Positions 16,901 to 25,096 are shown, numbered from the stretch's first letter. The stretch is DNA of 64,000 nt from CAZPNX01 sp964588285 (GCA_964588285.1 CAZPNX010000006.1:40030-104029); one strand, 5' to 3'. The notes: a model not told the origin generated them from the letters alone. Made by a program: numbers and translations.

Positions 16901-17472
16901 CGCAATGCAGCTTGGCCTATTGGCAACGCTATGAGTTTATTCCGGGTTGGAGCTGGGGGGTGGTTGAGATCTGCGGCGACTTTGGGGCCAGGCTGCTGGA
17001 GGTGGTGGAGGGTTCAAGCAATCAATGGAGGCTTTCCTGTCACGATTTGTCCGCTTACCCACCGGGCGCTGCTCTTTTTCTTCGCTTTATTGCGGTCTGC
17101 GACAGCTTCCGCAGCGAGGGTTGGTACCTGGACGATGTCAATGTCTTTGGGCCGCCTACGGGCGCCAGCGGGATACCTACATACACAGGTCAACAGCGGT
17201 TTATTCTGCATCAGGCCAGGCCCAACCCGGCCCAGAATCACGCGGCCATCGGGTTCAACCTGCCGCAGGCCGGAAAGGCCAGTCTCGGGATCTACAACAT
17301 CCAGGGACAGCTGGTAAGAAGCTTGGCATCAGGTGAAATGAAGGCGGGCTGGCACAACGTTGTATGGGACGGACAGGACGACCGGGGACGGGCGGTGGCC
17401 GGCGGGGTTTACCTCTGCCGATTGAGGGCCGGATGGGCGACGGCCACCAGCAAAATAGTGATCGTCAGGTGA
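13972..17472 (+). CDS. Secreted C25-family (gingipain-like) cysteine peptidase with C-terminal sorting-type domain
   Basis: This 1166-residue secreted protease has a hydrophobic N-terminal signal region (SVLQAMLLLAAGGML), then a propeptide-like region to about residue 200. The peptidase C25 domain (about 215-600) follows. The catalytic dyad is visible as His in HIGHAW (H450) and Cys in YSIGCMPAAIERNC (C490). Beta-rich domains follow, with NGDGLAGPGEE and NGNGIPEPGETFKLY repeats typical of Ig-like folds in secreted proteins. The last 80 residues (RPNPAQNHAAIGFNLPQAG through GGVYLCRLRAG to KIVIVR) match FlgD-Ig/type IX-secretion-type C-terminal tails. The gene has its own promoter and terminator and no functional neighbours. 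Start may be 13972 or 13975, or 14005 if a shorter signal peptide is used. Confidence 0.85.
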   Translation: MMLISTSVLQAMLLLAAGGMLQSRNLEHSVFFRRPEVIAYKHGDYDLVVVSGLPLDNRPGAPLLPVKYVHLLLPPGIRATALDVVYSDEKIIEGRYLPAPGMKELPLSERPGGVGPKPDDAIYGSTDIYPPLQAELAHQGSMGGMGVATIKVYPVRYRGAERQLLHSTQITISLRWDGEKNTNSITQSAAMRELAARLVDNRPAMEAWYPKDRLGKGRDSAADLLIITAAPFDTVLGRLAEWKASRGLVTVVAATESIYAGTSGSDRQEKIRNFIREKLQTLGISYVMLGGDTAVVPARVAFAMASGYDSLAPGRDSLRADLYYSDLDGTWDENGNWLYGELADSVDLYPDVIVGRAPINILSDAQTLVRKVMEYEQGTVWDHLDKASLWAEMLDNVTDGAAGAEIINRDQLTPFFKPAEKLYETSGNQTRASTIEAYRQGRHLINHIGHAWYTSMNVGPGFSSLHEIRAGDFDTIPTNGRWGIIYSIGCMPAAIERNCIAERFVNSSTGGGVAFIGNCSYGWYLPYFAGYGSSDRYNQQFFLKLLAEEAPALGTAHAAAKAHFIGAAQGENEYRWIMYGLNLIGDPTLAVWTDSPESLTAACPDSLAGGENMMAVAVLKNGMTQAEAMVTIIGDSVFGRAMTDGAGQAFITVLSSPGDTLRLTATARNAFPLVKSIPVVDSGPQVSLLGWQAAEAAGNGDGLAGPGEEISLWLRLMNTGNQSLGDSLQLVLSRLDANSRLLDSTFSVAAPAPGESLGTGPGFLFMADSGLDDGEMALFNLSIYDSWGRCWSRPLGVRLAAPAPSYAGYRIDDRSGNGNGIPEPGETFKLYVNIINKGRATLEGSSVYLTTNDPYLTMADSALFPPTLWPDSIGSYAFQVYIDPAMPGPWRVPMFFLQCRQGWMEWRDSLAVPLGQVGLADDMETGVPGWQAGGGWHLSQIRSQSPSHSWYFGSESDTLTPQYSIDTLVTPLFAVGPQCSLAYWQRYEFIPGWSWGVVEICGDFGARLLEVVEGSSNQWRLSCHDLSAYPPGAALFLRFIAVCDSFRSEGWYLDDVNVFGPPTGASGIPTYTGQQRFILHQARPNPAQNHAAIGFNLPQAGKASLGIYNIQGQLVRSLASGEMKAGWHNVVWDGQDDRGRAVAGGVYLCRLRAGWATATSKIVIVR

Positions 17473-17490
17473 ACGGTCGAGGCCTGCTTG

Positions 17491-17518
17491 GGGGCTGGGC
17501 ATGGGTCCGGCCCCTTTT
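17491..17518 (+). terminator. Rho-independent terminator after the C25 protease gene
   Basis: GGGGCTGG (17491-17498) pairs with CCGGCCCC (17507-17514), one wobble, followed by TTTT. Confidence 0.72.
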
Positions 17519-17553
17519 GCTTGGCGGGATGACGGAAAAGGGGATAGTATCAT

Positions 17554-17583
17554 TTGACAACAATCTGAATATCTTGATATAAT
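17554..17583 (+). promoter_or_regulatory. Promoter of the EF-G-like gene
   Basis: Perfect TTGACA (17554-17559) and perfect TATAAT (17578-17583) are separated by 18 bases. The expected start is about 17590, leaving a leader of about 40 bases with a GGAGG motif before the GTG at 17632. Confidence 0.78.
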
Positions 17584-17631
17584 TATGCTTCTTGGCAATT
17601 TTACATAACACTATAGACTGCGGAGGCCTCA

Positions 17632-19719
17632 GTGAAGAACTACACCCCGGACCTTATCCACAACATCGTGCTGGCCGGCCATGGCGGCTGCGGCAAAACC
17701 ACCCTGGCCGAGGCCATGCTTCACACCGCCCGCCCCACCGAGCGCCTGGGGAGGGTGGATGAGGGCAATTCCCTCTTCGATTTCGATCCGGAGGAGACCG
17801 CCCGCAAGATTTCGATATACTCGGCATTGGCCGCCTGCGAATACGGCGGCCACAAGATCAATATCATCGACACCCCGGGCTATGCCGACTTCGCTGGCGA
17901 GGTCAAGGCCGGGATGCGGGCGGCCGACTGCGCCCTGATAGTGGCTCAAGCGGTGGCCGGGGTGGAGGTGGGCACCGATAAGGTCTGGAAGTTCGCCGAC
18001 GAGGCGAAGCTGCCTAGGGCCATCTTCGTAACTCGAATCAAGAAGGAGCATTCCGACTTCTACAAAACCCTGGAGCAGGCCCAACAGATATTCGGCCACC
18101 AGGCGGTGGCCATGACCCTGCCCATAGGGGACCAAGTGGACCTCAAGGGAGTAGTGGACCTGGTCAAAATGAAAGCCTTGATGGAGAATGAGGGCAAATC
18201 CACCGAGGCCGAGATCCCCGCCGATCTGGTCGACCGCGCCAAAAAACACCGGGAGAAACTGGTGGAGGCGGTGGCCGAGTCCGACGACTCCCTGATGGAA
18301 AAGTATCTGGGAGGCGAGTCGCTGACCGATGCCGAGATGGCCGAAGGACTGAAGAAGGGCATAGCCGCCGGCAGGATCATTCCGATATTCGCCGGCGACG
18401 GCTATTTTCTGGTGGGCGTCAAGACGCTGATGGACTGCATCGTCGGCTCCTTCCCGACGGCAGCCAACACGGCCGAGGTGAAGGCTTTCAGGGCCGGCAG
18501 CGAGGAACAGGTCAATGTGCCCTGCCGGGAGGAAGGCCAACCGTTGGCCTTTGTCTTCAAGACCTTCATTGAGCCGCATGCCGGAAACCTCAATTTCTTC
18601 CGCGTCTACTCCGGCTATCTGGAGACCGGCCAGGACCTTTACAACGCCAACGACAGCAAGTCCGAGAAGATCGGCCAGCTGTTCTACCCCATGGGCAAGG
18701 ACCGGATCGACGCCGGCCGGGTGACGGTGGGCGACATCGGCATCGCCGTCAAGCTCAAAGAGACCGGCACCGGCGACACCCTGTGCCCCAAGGCCAACCA
18801 GCTGGTGCTGCCAGGAATTTCCCTGCCCAAACCCTCGATCTCAGAGGCCATCTCCACCAAGTCCAAGGACGACGACGCCAAGATAGGTCCGGCCTTGGCC
18901 AAGCTGCACGAGGAGGATCCCACCTTCACCTTCGGCTATGTTCCCGAGATCAGGCAGACCCTGATCAATGGGCTGGGCGAACTGCATCTGGACATCATGG
19001 TGGGCCGCCTGAAGCGGCGCTTCAACATCGAGGTCAACCGCATCAAGCCGCGCATCCCCTACCGGGAGACCATCACCAAGACCGTCCAGAGCGTGGAGTA
19101 CAAGCATAAGAAACAAACCGGCGGCCACGGCCAATACGGCCACGTGGTCATCCGCTTGGAGCCCCAGCCCCGGGGCGCCGGTTTCGAGTTTGTGGACGAG
19201 ATCGTGGGCGGGGTCATCCCCAATAACTTCATCCCCTCGGTGGAGAAGGGCATCCGGGCGGCCATGAACGAGGGGGCGGTGGCCGGCTACCAGATCGTCG
19301 ACGTCAAGGTGGCCCTGCATTTCGGCAGCTACCATGAGGTGGATTCCTCGGGCACCAGCTTCGAGATAGCCGGGGCCGGTGCCCTGAAGAAGGGAATGCT
19401 GGAGGCCGGGCCGGTGCTTCTGGAGCCGGTGGTCAAGCTGGAGGTGGCGGCGCCCGAGGAGTATGCCGGCCAGGTGATGGGTGACCTCAACTCCCGCCGG
19501 GGTCGGATCCAGGGCATGGACTCGGTCAAGGGGGTGCAGGTCATCAAGGCCACCGTGCCCCAAGCCGAGCTCTATAAATACTCCACTGCTCTGCGCTCCA
19601 TGACCCAGGGCCGGGGCAGCTTCGAGATGGAGTTCTCCCACTACGAGGAGGTGCCCTACGAGATCACCCAGAAGATAATCGCCGAATCCAAGAAGGAGAA
19701 GGAGGAGGCCAAGAAGTAA
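17632..19719 (+). CDS. fusA: Elongation factor G-like translational GTPase (FusA2-type)
   Basis: This 695-residue protein has the five-domain EF-G layout. The GTPase domain is at 1-270 or so, domains II/III follow, domain IV contains KQTGGHGQYGHVVIRLEP, and domain V closes it. Its G1 motif is GHGGCGKTT (16-24) and G3 is DTPGYADF, as in the FusA2/EF-G2 subfamily rather than canonical EF-G (AHIDAGKTT, DTPGHVDF). Most striking, the G4 guanine-specificity motif, normally NKxD (TKLD in some EF-G2), reads TRIKKE (from T134). The Asp that contacts guanine is therefore absent. It may be a paralogue with altered nucleotide use; a canonical EF-G is expected elsewhere. Start GTG 17632 has a GGAGG motif upstream. 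A terminator follows. Confidence 0.85.
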   Translation: MKNYTPDLIHNIVLAGHGGCGKTTLAEAMLHTARPTERLGRVDEGNSLFDFDPEETARKISIYSALAACEYGGHKINIIDTPGYADFAGEVKAGMRAADCALIVAQAVAGVEVGTDKVWKFADEAKLPRAIFVTRIKKEHSDFYKTLEQAQQIFGHQAVAMTLPIGDQVDLKGVVDLVKMKALMENEGKSTEAEIPADLVDRAKKHREKLVEAVAESDDSLMEKYLGGESLTDAEMAEGLKKGIAAGRIIPIFAGDGYFLVGVKTLMDCIVGSFPTAANTAEVKAFRAGSEEQVNVPCREEGQPLAFVFKTFIEPHAGNLNFFRVYSGYLETGQDLYNANDSKSEKIGQLFYPMGKDRIDAGRVTVGDIGIAVKLKETGTGDTLCPKANQLVLPGISLPKPSISEAISTKSKDDDAKIGPALAKLHEEDPTFTFGYVPEIRQTLINGLGELHLDIMVGRLKRRFNIEVNRIKPRIPYRETITKTVQSVEYKHKKQTGGHGQYGHVVIRLEPQPRGAGFEFVDEIVGGVIPNNFIPSVEKGIRAAMNEGAVAGYQIVDVKVALHFGSYHEVDSSGTSFEIAGAGALKKGMLEAGPVLLEPVVKLEVAAPEEYAGQVMGDLNSRRGRIQGMDSVKGVQVIKATVPQAELYKYSTALRSMTQGRGSFEMEFSHYEEVPYEITQKIIAESKKEKEEAKK

Positions 19720-19732
19720 TGAAGCCGAAGGA

Positions 19733-19790
19733 TTTGTCATGCTGAGGGCGGCTTTGCGCCCGGCGACCGAAGCATCTTCCTTGAATCTGC
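19733..19790. repeat. GTCATGCTGAG-type dispersed repeat
   Basis: After the fusA stop lies TTGTCATGCTGAGGGCGGC, then CGACCGAAGCATCTTCCTTG. GTCATGCTGAG...GAAGCATCTT is a pattern I have seen as a common short intergenic repeat in bacterial genomes. A related block, GTCACCCTGAGC, occurs at 40403. Confidence 0.4.
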
Positions 19791-19795
19791 GTCTT

Positions 19796-19824
19796 AAAAC
19801 CGCCCCGGAAACGGGGCGGTTTTT
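19796..19824 (+). terminator. Rho-independent terminator after the EF-G-like gene
   Basis: AAAACCGCCCC (19796-19806) pairs with GGGGCGGTTTT (19813-19823) around a six-base loop and runs into a T tract. Confidence 0.88.
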
Positions 19825-19827
19825 CTG

Positions 19828-19856
19828 TTGCATCGGGCCTTTTTTTGCGTTATCAT
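19828..19856 (+). promoter_or_regulatory. Possible promoter for the 118-residue gene
   Basis: TTGCAT (19828-19833) and TATCAT (19851-19856) are spaced by 17 bases. Both boxes deviate from consensus, so this is moderate evidence only. It lies directly after a terminator and 35 bases before the gene. Confidence 0.45.
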
Positions 19857-19890
19857 AAGGGCAACCATAATCCGGAAAGGACCCAAAGGC

Positions 19891-20247
19891 ATGGGAGAGT
19901 ATGCGACCTTGACAGAAGCCGAATGGCAGGACCTGCGGGAGCAGGTGTTCGTGCTGCTGGACGTCACCTGGGACTACAGCGTCAATGTGGCCACCTTGGA
20001 CCAGATATCGGTCAAACGGAAGCCGGGAGAACCGCTGGCCGACTACAACAAGCGGGCCCACCAGGTCTACGAAAAACGGTTCCGGGAGATAAAAGGCGAC
20101 AGCTTCGATCGGGTGGTGAAGCTGCTGGGTTACCTCAAGCGGCTGGGCATGCCCCGGGAGCTGTGGCCCAAGGAAATGGAGATCAGGAACATCACCGGCG
20201 AGGGGGGTGATCCCGAAGGGAAGGTCGATTACGCCGGTCAAGACTAA
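19891..20247 (+). CDS. Hypothetical protein, 118 residues
   Basis: I do not recognise this family. The protein (MGEYATLTEAEWQDLREQVF...) is soluble and mostly helical by composition, with one central segment DYNKRAHQVYEKRFREIKGD and a Gly/Asp-rich tail. There are no cysteines, membrane segments or obvious catalytic motif. The start at ATG 19891 is chosen because an upstream GGAAAGGA ribosome-binding motif (about 19874-19881) precedes it and because a longer frame would begin within the preceding terminator and promoter. It stands 32 bases before the asparaginase gene and may share its transcript. Confidence 0.65.
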   Translation: MGEYATLTEAEWQDLREQVFVLLDVTWDYSVNVATLDQISVKRKPGEPLADYNKRAHQVYEKRFREIKGDSFDRVVKLLGYLKRLGMPRELWPKEMEIRNITGEGGDPEGKVDYAGQD

Positions 20248-20279
20248 GTGGAACGGAAAACATCCTTTACGATCGCACA

Positions 20280-21287
20280 ATGATCAAGGTGAAAAAACTT
20301 AGGCTGGCCATCGTCTTCACCGGGGGCACCATCGCCATGAAGGCCGACGCCAGGAGGGGCGGAGTGGTGCCGGCCCTCAAGGGGCGTGACATCATCCGCC
20401 AGGTGCCGGGACTTTCTAATCTCTGCTCTTTGGTGGTGCACGATTTCGGCCAGTATCCCGGACCGCACATGACCCCGGAATTGATGATGGATCTATCGGC
20501 ATTGGTGAGAAAGTATTTAACGCGTCCCGATATTGCCGGGGCCATCGTCACCCACGGCACCGACACCCTGGAGGAGACCGCTTATCTGCTGGACCTCACC
20601 CTCTCCTCGGCCAAGCCGGTGGTAGTGGTGGGAGCCATGAAGGATTGCACCGAATTGGGCTGGGACGGCCCGGCCAACCTTCTGGGTGCGGTTCGAACGG
20701 CCATTTCCAAAGAGGCCGGCCATAAGGGAGTATTGGTGTTTCTCAACGATCGCATCAACTCGGCCGCCGAGGTGACCAAGACCAACACCGAAAGCTTCGA
20801 GACCTTCGCCAGTCCGGAGCTGGGCCCCCTGGGCTGGGTGGATGAGGATCGGGTGGTCTTCTACCGGAAACCTCTCTACCGGGAAAGCTATCGGACCAGA
20901 AATATCGAGCCCCGGGTGGACCTGTTTAAAATCGCCGTGGGCATGGACAGCCGTTTCCTAAGATATGCGGTCGATTCCGGGTCGCGCGGCCTGGTGATCG
21001 AAGGCATGGGCCGGGGCAATGTGCCGCCGGCGGTGGTTCCGGGGATAAAGTACGCCATCGGTAAAGGGCTGCCGGTCATCCTCTGCTCCCGCTGCCTCGG
21101 AGGTCGGGTGCTAGACACCTATGCCTACGAAGGCGGAGGGAGGCAGCTCCGAAAGCTTGGGGTTATTCTGGGCGGGCACCTGCCGGGACAGAAGGCCAGG
21201 ATCAAGCTGATGGTGCTGCTGGGGATGGGGCTGAATTCCGCCCGGATAAAGGATGCGTTCGAAGATAGAGAATACACCTGTGGGTAA
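20280..21287 (+). CDS. L-asparaginase
   Basis: This 335-residue member of the asparaginase/glutaminase family hydrolyses Asn to Asp and ammonia. Both catalytic-threonine motifs are present: FTGGTIAMK near the N-terminus (T14) and VTHGTDTLEETAYLLDLT (about residues 88-105), plus WDGPANLLGAV. There is no signal peptide, so a cytoplasmic type I-like enzyme is likely. There is no extra N-terminal domain of the GatD kind. The 3' end overlaps the next gene (TPR protein), so the two probably form an operon. Confidence 0.87.
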   Translation: MIKVKKLRLAIVFTGGTIAMKADARRGGVVPALKGRDIIRQVPGLSNLCSLVVHDFGQYPGPHMTPELMMDLSALVRKYLTRPDIAGAIVTHGTDTLEETAYLLDLTLSSAKPVVVVGAMKDCTELGWDGPANLLGAVRTAISKEAGHKGVLVFLNDRINSAAEVTKTNTESFETFASPELGPLGWVDEDRVVFYRKPLYRESYRTRNIEPRVDLFKIAVGMDSRFLRYAVDSGSRGLVIEGMGRGNVPPAVVPGIKYAIGKGLPVILCSRCLGGRVLDTYAYEGGGRQLRKLGVILGGHLPGQKARIKLMVLLGMGLNSARIKDAFEDREYTCG

Positions 21288-22338
21288 GAATTCCGGGCCA
21301 GGAGGTTCAGGGCCGTTGGCCGATGCCGTCCTCCGGATGTACTACGGCCGGGGCGAGGCTCTTGACAAAGTGGTGGGTTATCAGGAGTCCCTAGAGAACT
21401 ATCGGGCCATGGCGAGGTTGGCCGCCGCCCTGGGAAGGGATGAGGAACGGCTCCGGGCCCAGGCGGAAGCGGGATACAGGTTGACGCTTCTGGGGAGGCT
21501 GGATGAATCGCTGGCCATCCATCAGACCCTGGCCAGGGAGCTTCAGGCATCGGGTTACGAGGCCGCCCGGAACAGGAATGAGCAATGCCTGTCCATTGTC
21601 CTCAGGCTGCTGGGGCGATATCAGGAGTCTCTGGCCGCCCACGACCGCTCTGGCGACGCCGTTTCTACAGACGGTACAAAGTACCATACTTGGCTGAACA
21701 GCCGGGGACATACGCTTTGGCGCATGGGCAGGTATCAGGAGGCCATCGAGTGTTTCCAAAAGGTGCTGTCCTGGGCTGTGCATGACTCCCAAATAGTATA
21801 CCAGGCAACCGCCCACAACAATCTGGGTTTGGTCTATTCAGACCTGGAGATGTTGCCGGAGTCGCGGGCGCATCATCAGGAGTCTCTCCGGCTGAGGACT
21901 ATGCTGCATGACTCCGGGGCCATGTGCTCCTCCTTTCTCAACCTGGGCAATGTCCTGGTCCAGATGGGCGATGTGGACCAGGGCACGGAGCTGTGGGGGC
22001 GGGCACTTGAGATAAGCCGCCGGTTGGGCGACGCGGCCACCGAGGCCATGATCGAGAACAACCTGGGCGAGGTCTGTTACAACTCCGGCGACTTCCACGC
22101 GGCGCTGGCCCACTTCGAGCAAAGCCTGAGGATGAAGGAGGACCTCAACCTCCAGTCGTACCTTGACACCAGCCTGGAGGGGCTGGTGAAGACCCACTAC
22201 GAACTGAGAAGCGAACCTGGCAATAGAGAAAAGTGCCGTCTGTACGGGGAGCGGATCCTGAAACTGGGGGCGGCCAGGCCGCAGAAGAAGATAATGGTTA
22301 GAGAGATCCTGGCGGCCCTGGACTCGGCCAGGACTTGA
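21253..22338 (+). CDS. TPR-repeat protein
   Basis: This 361-residue protein is made of tetratricopeptide repeats. Recognisable units include HTLWRMGRYQEAIECFQKVL, TAHNNLGLVYSDLEMLPESR, SFLNLGNVLVQMGDVDQGTE and NNLGEVCYNSGDFHAALAHF. Such repeats form superhelical protein-binding scaffolds; the partner is unknown. There is no signal peptide, HTH or enzymatic domain. The start is uncertain. ATG 21253 overlaps the asparaginase gene by 35 bases, while the in-frame GTG 21280 overlaps it by 8 and is equally plausible. A terminator-like hairpin lies 130 bases downstream. Confidence 0.8.
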   Translation: MRSKIENTPVGKNSGPGGSGPLADAVLRMYYGRGEALDKVVGYQESLENYRAMARLAAALGRDEERLRAQAEAGYRLTLLGRLDESLAIHQTLARELQASGYEAARNRNEQCLSIVLRLLGRYQESLAAHDRSGDAVSTDGTKYHTWLNSRGHTLWRMGRYQEAIECFQKVLSWAVHDSQIVYQATAHNNLGLVYSDLEMLPESRAHHQESLRLRTMLHDSGAMCSSFLNLGNVLVQMGDVDQGTELWGRALEISRRLGDAATEAMIENNLGEVCYNSGDFHAALAHFEQSLRMKEDLNLQSYLDTSLEGLVKTHYELRSEPGNREKCRLYGERILKLGAARPQKKIMVREILAALDSART

Positions 22339-22469
22339 TCTGGCTCCGCCCACCTGTCCAAAGACAGATTGACAAGAAAGCGCCTCATTGATAGAATTAA
22401 AGGGCAGTAAAAATCGAAATGGTCAGGCCTTCCTACTTGGACGGTCGGGCAGCAGCAGCGGGCAGTTGA

Positions 22470-22510
22470 AGCCTGCGGAACCGCATTGAAGTGGTTCCGC
22501 GGGCTTTTTC
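22470..22510 (+). terminator. Rho-independent terminator upstream of the cation efflux gene
   Basis: AGCCTGCGGAACC (22470-22482) pairs with GGTTCCGCGGGCT (22493-22505) with one wobble, followed by five T residues. It closes the asparaginase-TPR transcription unit. Confidence 0.82.
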
Positions 22511-22554
22511 GGAATACCCAGGTTAGAGGGCGCTCAAAATCCAGTATTAAGTAC

Positions 22555-23691
22555 ATGAGGGTAAGTAAAGACGTAAACGAAAAAACCCGGGTGGCCGCCA
22601 GCTCGGTGGCGGCGGCAGTGTTCCTGACCGGCATGAAGCTGGCGGTGGGCCTGATGACCGGCAGCTTGGGCATTTTGTCGGAGGCGGCTCATTCGGCCCT
22701 GGACCTGGGGGCGGCGGTGATGACCCTGGTGGCGGTCAAAATCTCCTCCCGGCCGGCCGACGACAGCCACCACTACGGCCACGGCAAGGTGGAGGGAATG
22801 TCGGCCTTCCTCCAGGTTTTGCTGCTCTTGGCCACTTGCGGCTGGATAATCTACGAGGCCCTGCACCGGATACTGGTGCGCCACGCTGAAATAGAGGTCA
22901 ACTTCTGGTCCTTCGCGGTGATGTCCGTGTCCATAGTCATCGATGTTTCCCGGTCACGGGCGCTCTACCAGGTGGCCAGGAAGGAGAAGAGCCAGGCCCT
23001 GGAGGCCGACGCCCTTCACTTCTCATCAGACATCTGGAGCTCGGCGGTTGTCATTCTGGGGCTGGTAGGGTACAAATTTTTCGGCTGGATTCTGGCCGAT
23101 TCCATAGCCGCCCTGGTGGTGGCGGTCCTGGTGATCGTGGTCTCGGTCCGCCTGGCACTGAGAACACTGGACATGCTGCTGGACCGGGCGCCCCAGGGCC
23201 TTAAGCCATCAATTGAGAGGGCGGTGGGGGATATTCCGGGAGTAAAACGGATAGACTGCCTGCGGTTGAGGGCGGCCGGACCCCAGACCTTTGTGGACAT
23301 GCGGCTGCTGATCGATTCCGGAAAACAGTTTGTCGAGGCCCACCGGATTGCCGAAGCCGCCGAGAGAAAGGTCTCGGAGATGGTGCCCGGGGCGGATGTG
23401 GTCATCCACGCCGATCCCGAGGACTCGGACCAGGCCGATAAAGAGCCGGGCCGCGGCCTTTCGGATTTGCTGGACGCCCATCGCGGGATGTTCGCCGGCT
23501 ATCACGACCTGAGCATCGTCAGGCACAACGATAGTTACTTAGTGAGCATGCACCTGGAGATGGAGCGGGACGAGCAATTAGAGAAGGTGCATAAAGTCTG
23601 CGATCACCTGGAGCGCGACATCAGGCAGCGGATGCCCGGCAGCAAGGTGACCATCCACGTCGAGCCCTGCCGAAGAGGCAAGCGCCACTGA
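22555..23691 (+). CDS. Cation diffusion facilitator family transporter
   Basis: This inner-membrane metal/proton antiporter (Zn, Fe, Mn or Co type) has 378 residues. The N-terminal six-helix membrane domain holds the two paired metal-site motifs: HSALD in helix 2 (LSEAAHSALDLGAAVM) and HFSSD in helix 5 (EADALHFSSDIWSS). The interfacial DDSHHYGHGKVEG motif is also present. The cytoplasmic C-terminal part (about 215-378) contains the ferredoxin-like metal-binding domain and is longer than usual, with a second similar segment at the end (HLEMERDEQLEKVHKVCDHL). Start ATG 22555 is preferred because a longer frame would run into the upstream terminator. Metal specificity cannot be told. Confidence 0.88.
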   Translation: MRVSKDVNEKTRVAASSVAAAVFLTGMKLAVGLMTGSLGILSEAAHSALDLGAAVMTLVAVKISSRPADDSHHYGHGKVEGMSAFLQVLLLLATCGWIIYEALHRILVRHAEIEVNFWSFAVMSVSIVIDVSRSRALYQVARKEKSQALEADALHFSSDIWSSAVVILGLVGYKFFGWILADSIAALVVAVLVIVVSVRLALRTLDMLLDRAPQGLKPSIERAVGDIPGVKRIDCLRLRAAGPQTFVDMRLLIDSGKQFVEAHRIAEAAERKVSEMVPGADVVIHADPEDSDQADKEPGRGLSDLLDAHRGMFAGYHDLSIVRHNDSYLVSMHLEMERDEQLEKVHKVCDHLERDIRQRMPGSKVTIHVEPCRRGKRH

Positions 23692-23698
23692 GAGTACT

Positions 23699-25096
23699 AT
23701 GCCGCCCAAGATAGATGAAAATATGATAGACAGGCTGGAGGCCATTGTCGGGCCGGGGAATGTGGTTAAGACCGAAGAGGAGATGGAGCCCTACGCCCAC
23801 GATGAGACCCTGGGGCAGCATTTCATGCCGGCGGTGGTGGCCAAGCCGGAGAACTCCGCACAGGTGGCCGATATCCTTAAGCTGGCGGCCGGCCAGAACA
23901 TCCCGATCACCCCGCGCGGCGCCGGCACCGGGCTTTCCGGCGGGGCGTTGCCTGTCCATGGCGGCATTTTGCTGTCGCTGGAACGGCTGAACCGCATTCT
24001 GGAGATCGACGAGGATAACCTAACGGTGACCGTCCAGCCGGCGGTCATCACCAAGGTGCTTCAAGATTCGGTCGAGGAGAAAGGGCTTTTCTATCCGCCG
24101 GACCCGGCCAGCCTGGAGTCCTGCTCCATAGGCGGCAACGTGGCCGAGAACGCCGGCGGGCCGCGGGCCTTCAAGTACGGAGTCACCCGGCACTACCTCT
24201 GCGGTCTGGAAGTGGTCTGGCCGTCAGGGGAAATATCCCGGCTGGGGGGCAAGACCATCAAGAACGTCACCGGCTACGACCTGATGCAGCTCATCTGCGG
24301 GTCCGAGGGTACGCTGGCGGTGGCCACCGAGATATCCCTTCGCCTTTTGCCCAAGCCCAGGTTGACGGCCGACCTGATGATTCCATTTCCCTCAATTGAG
24401 CGGGCTGTGGCAGCCAGCACCGCCATGCTGCATCAAAGGGTAGTGCCGGCGGCCATGGAGTTCATGGAAAAAAAGGCGGTGCAGGCTTCGGAGAAATTTC
24501 TGGAGAAGCGGGCCCCGTTTCCGGAGGCCGAGGCCCACCTGCTGATCCAACTGGACGGCAACGACCGGGAACAGATCCGCCGGGAGTACGAAATAGTAGG
24601 CGAGGTGGCCTTAAGCCATAATGCCCTGGAGGTGCTGGTGGCCGAGGACCGGCCGACTCAGGACAGAATCTGGGAGATCCGCCGGGCCCTGTCCGAAGCC
24701 CTGACCCAGAAGAGCCCGATAAGGGAGCGGGAGGACGTGGTGGTGCCCCGGGCAAGGATACCGGAGCTGTTCCAGGCCATGTCGGAAATACAGTCGAAGC
24801 GCGGGGTGGAGATCATCTCCTTCGGCCACATCGGGGACGGCAACATCCATGTCAACGTGCTCAAAGAGGCGATAGACCAGGATACTTGGGAGAGGACCCT
24901 GCCTCGGGTGCTGGACGATCTGTTCGCTGCGGTGCTGGGGCTGGGGGGGACCATATCCGGCGAGCACGGCATCGGATTCGTCAAGAAGCGCTTCCTGCCC
25001 AAGGCGGTGGACCCGGCGGCGCTGGAGATGATGCGGGCGCTTAAGAAGGCGGTGGACCCAAAGGGGATATTGAACCCGGGCAAGATTTTTCCCTAA
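23699..25096 (+). CDS. FAD-linked oxidase, glycolate oxidase (GlcD)/D-lactate dehydrogenase type
   Basis: This 465-residue flavoprotein oxidises a 2-hydroxyacid (glycolate, D-lactate or similar). The FAD_binding_4 domain shows ITPRGAGTGLSGGALPVHGG (about residues 61-80) and SIGGNVAENAGGPRAFKYGV (about 143-162). The C-terminal FAD-oxidase domain ends in SFGHIGDGNIHVNVL and SGEHGIGFVKKRFL...NPGKIFP. This is the standard order and length of GlcD. It starts 7 bases after the CDF gene and precedes a dihydrolipoyl dehydrogenase gene. No GlcE/GlcF partners are adjacent, so the electron acceptor and substrate remain open. Confidence 0.87.
   Translation: MPPKIDENMIDRLEAIVGPGNVVKTEEEMEPYAHDETLGQHFMPAVVAKPENSAQVADILKLAAGQNIPITPRGAGTGLSGGALPVHGGILLSLERLNRILEIDEDNLTVTVQPAVITKVLQDSVEEKGLFYPPDPASLESCSIGGNVAENAGGPRAFKYGVTRHYLCGLEVVWPSGEISRLGGKTIKNVTGYDLMQLICGSEGTLAVATEISLRLLPKPRLTADLMIPFPSIERAVAASTAMLHQRVVPAAMEFMEKKAVQASEKFLEKRAPFPEAEAHLLIQLDGNDREQIRREYEIVGEVALSHNALEVLVAEDRPTQDRIWEIRRALSEALTQKSPIREREDVVVPRARIPELFQAMSEIQSKRGVEIISFGHIGDGNIHVNVLKEAIDQDTWERTLPRVLDDLFAAVLGLGGTISGEHGIGFVKKRFLPKAVDPAALEMMRALKKAVDPKGILNPGKIFP

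Noticed and set aside
20280..21287. Reading the asparaginase as GatD (archaeal-type amidotransferase subunit)
   Set aside because: The protein lacks the extra N-terminal domain of GatD and no gatE is adjacent; length fits a plain asparaginase.
22486..22554. Upstream extension of the cation efflux gene
   Set aside because: It would start within the terminator hairpin at 22470-22510; ATG 22555 gives the family's normal N-terminus.
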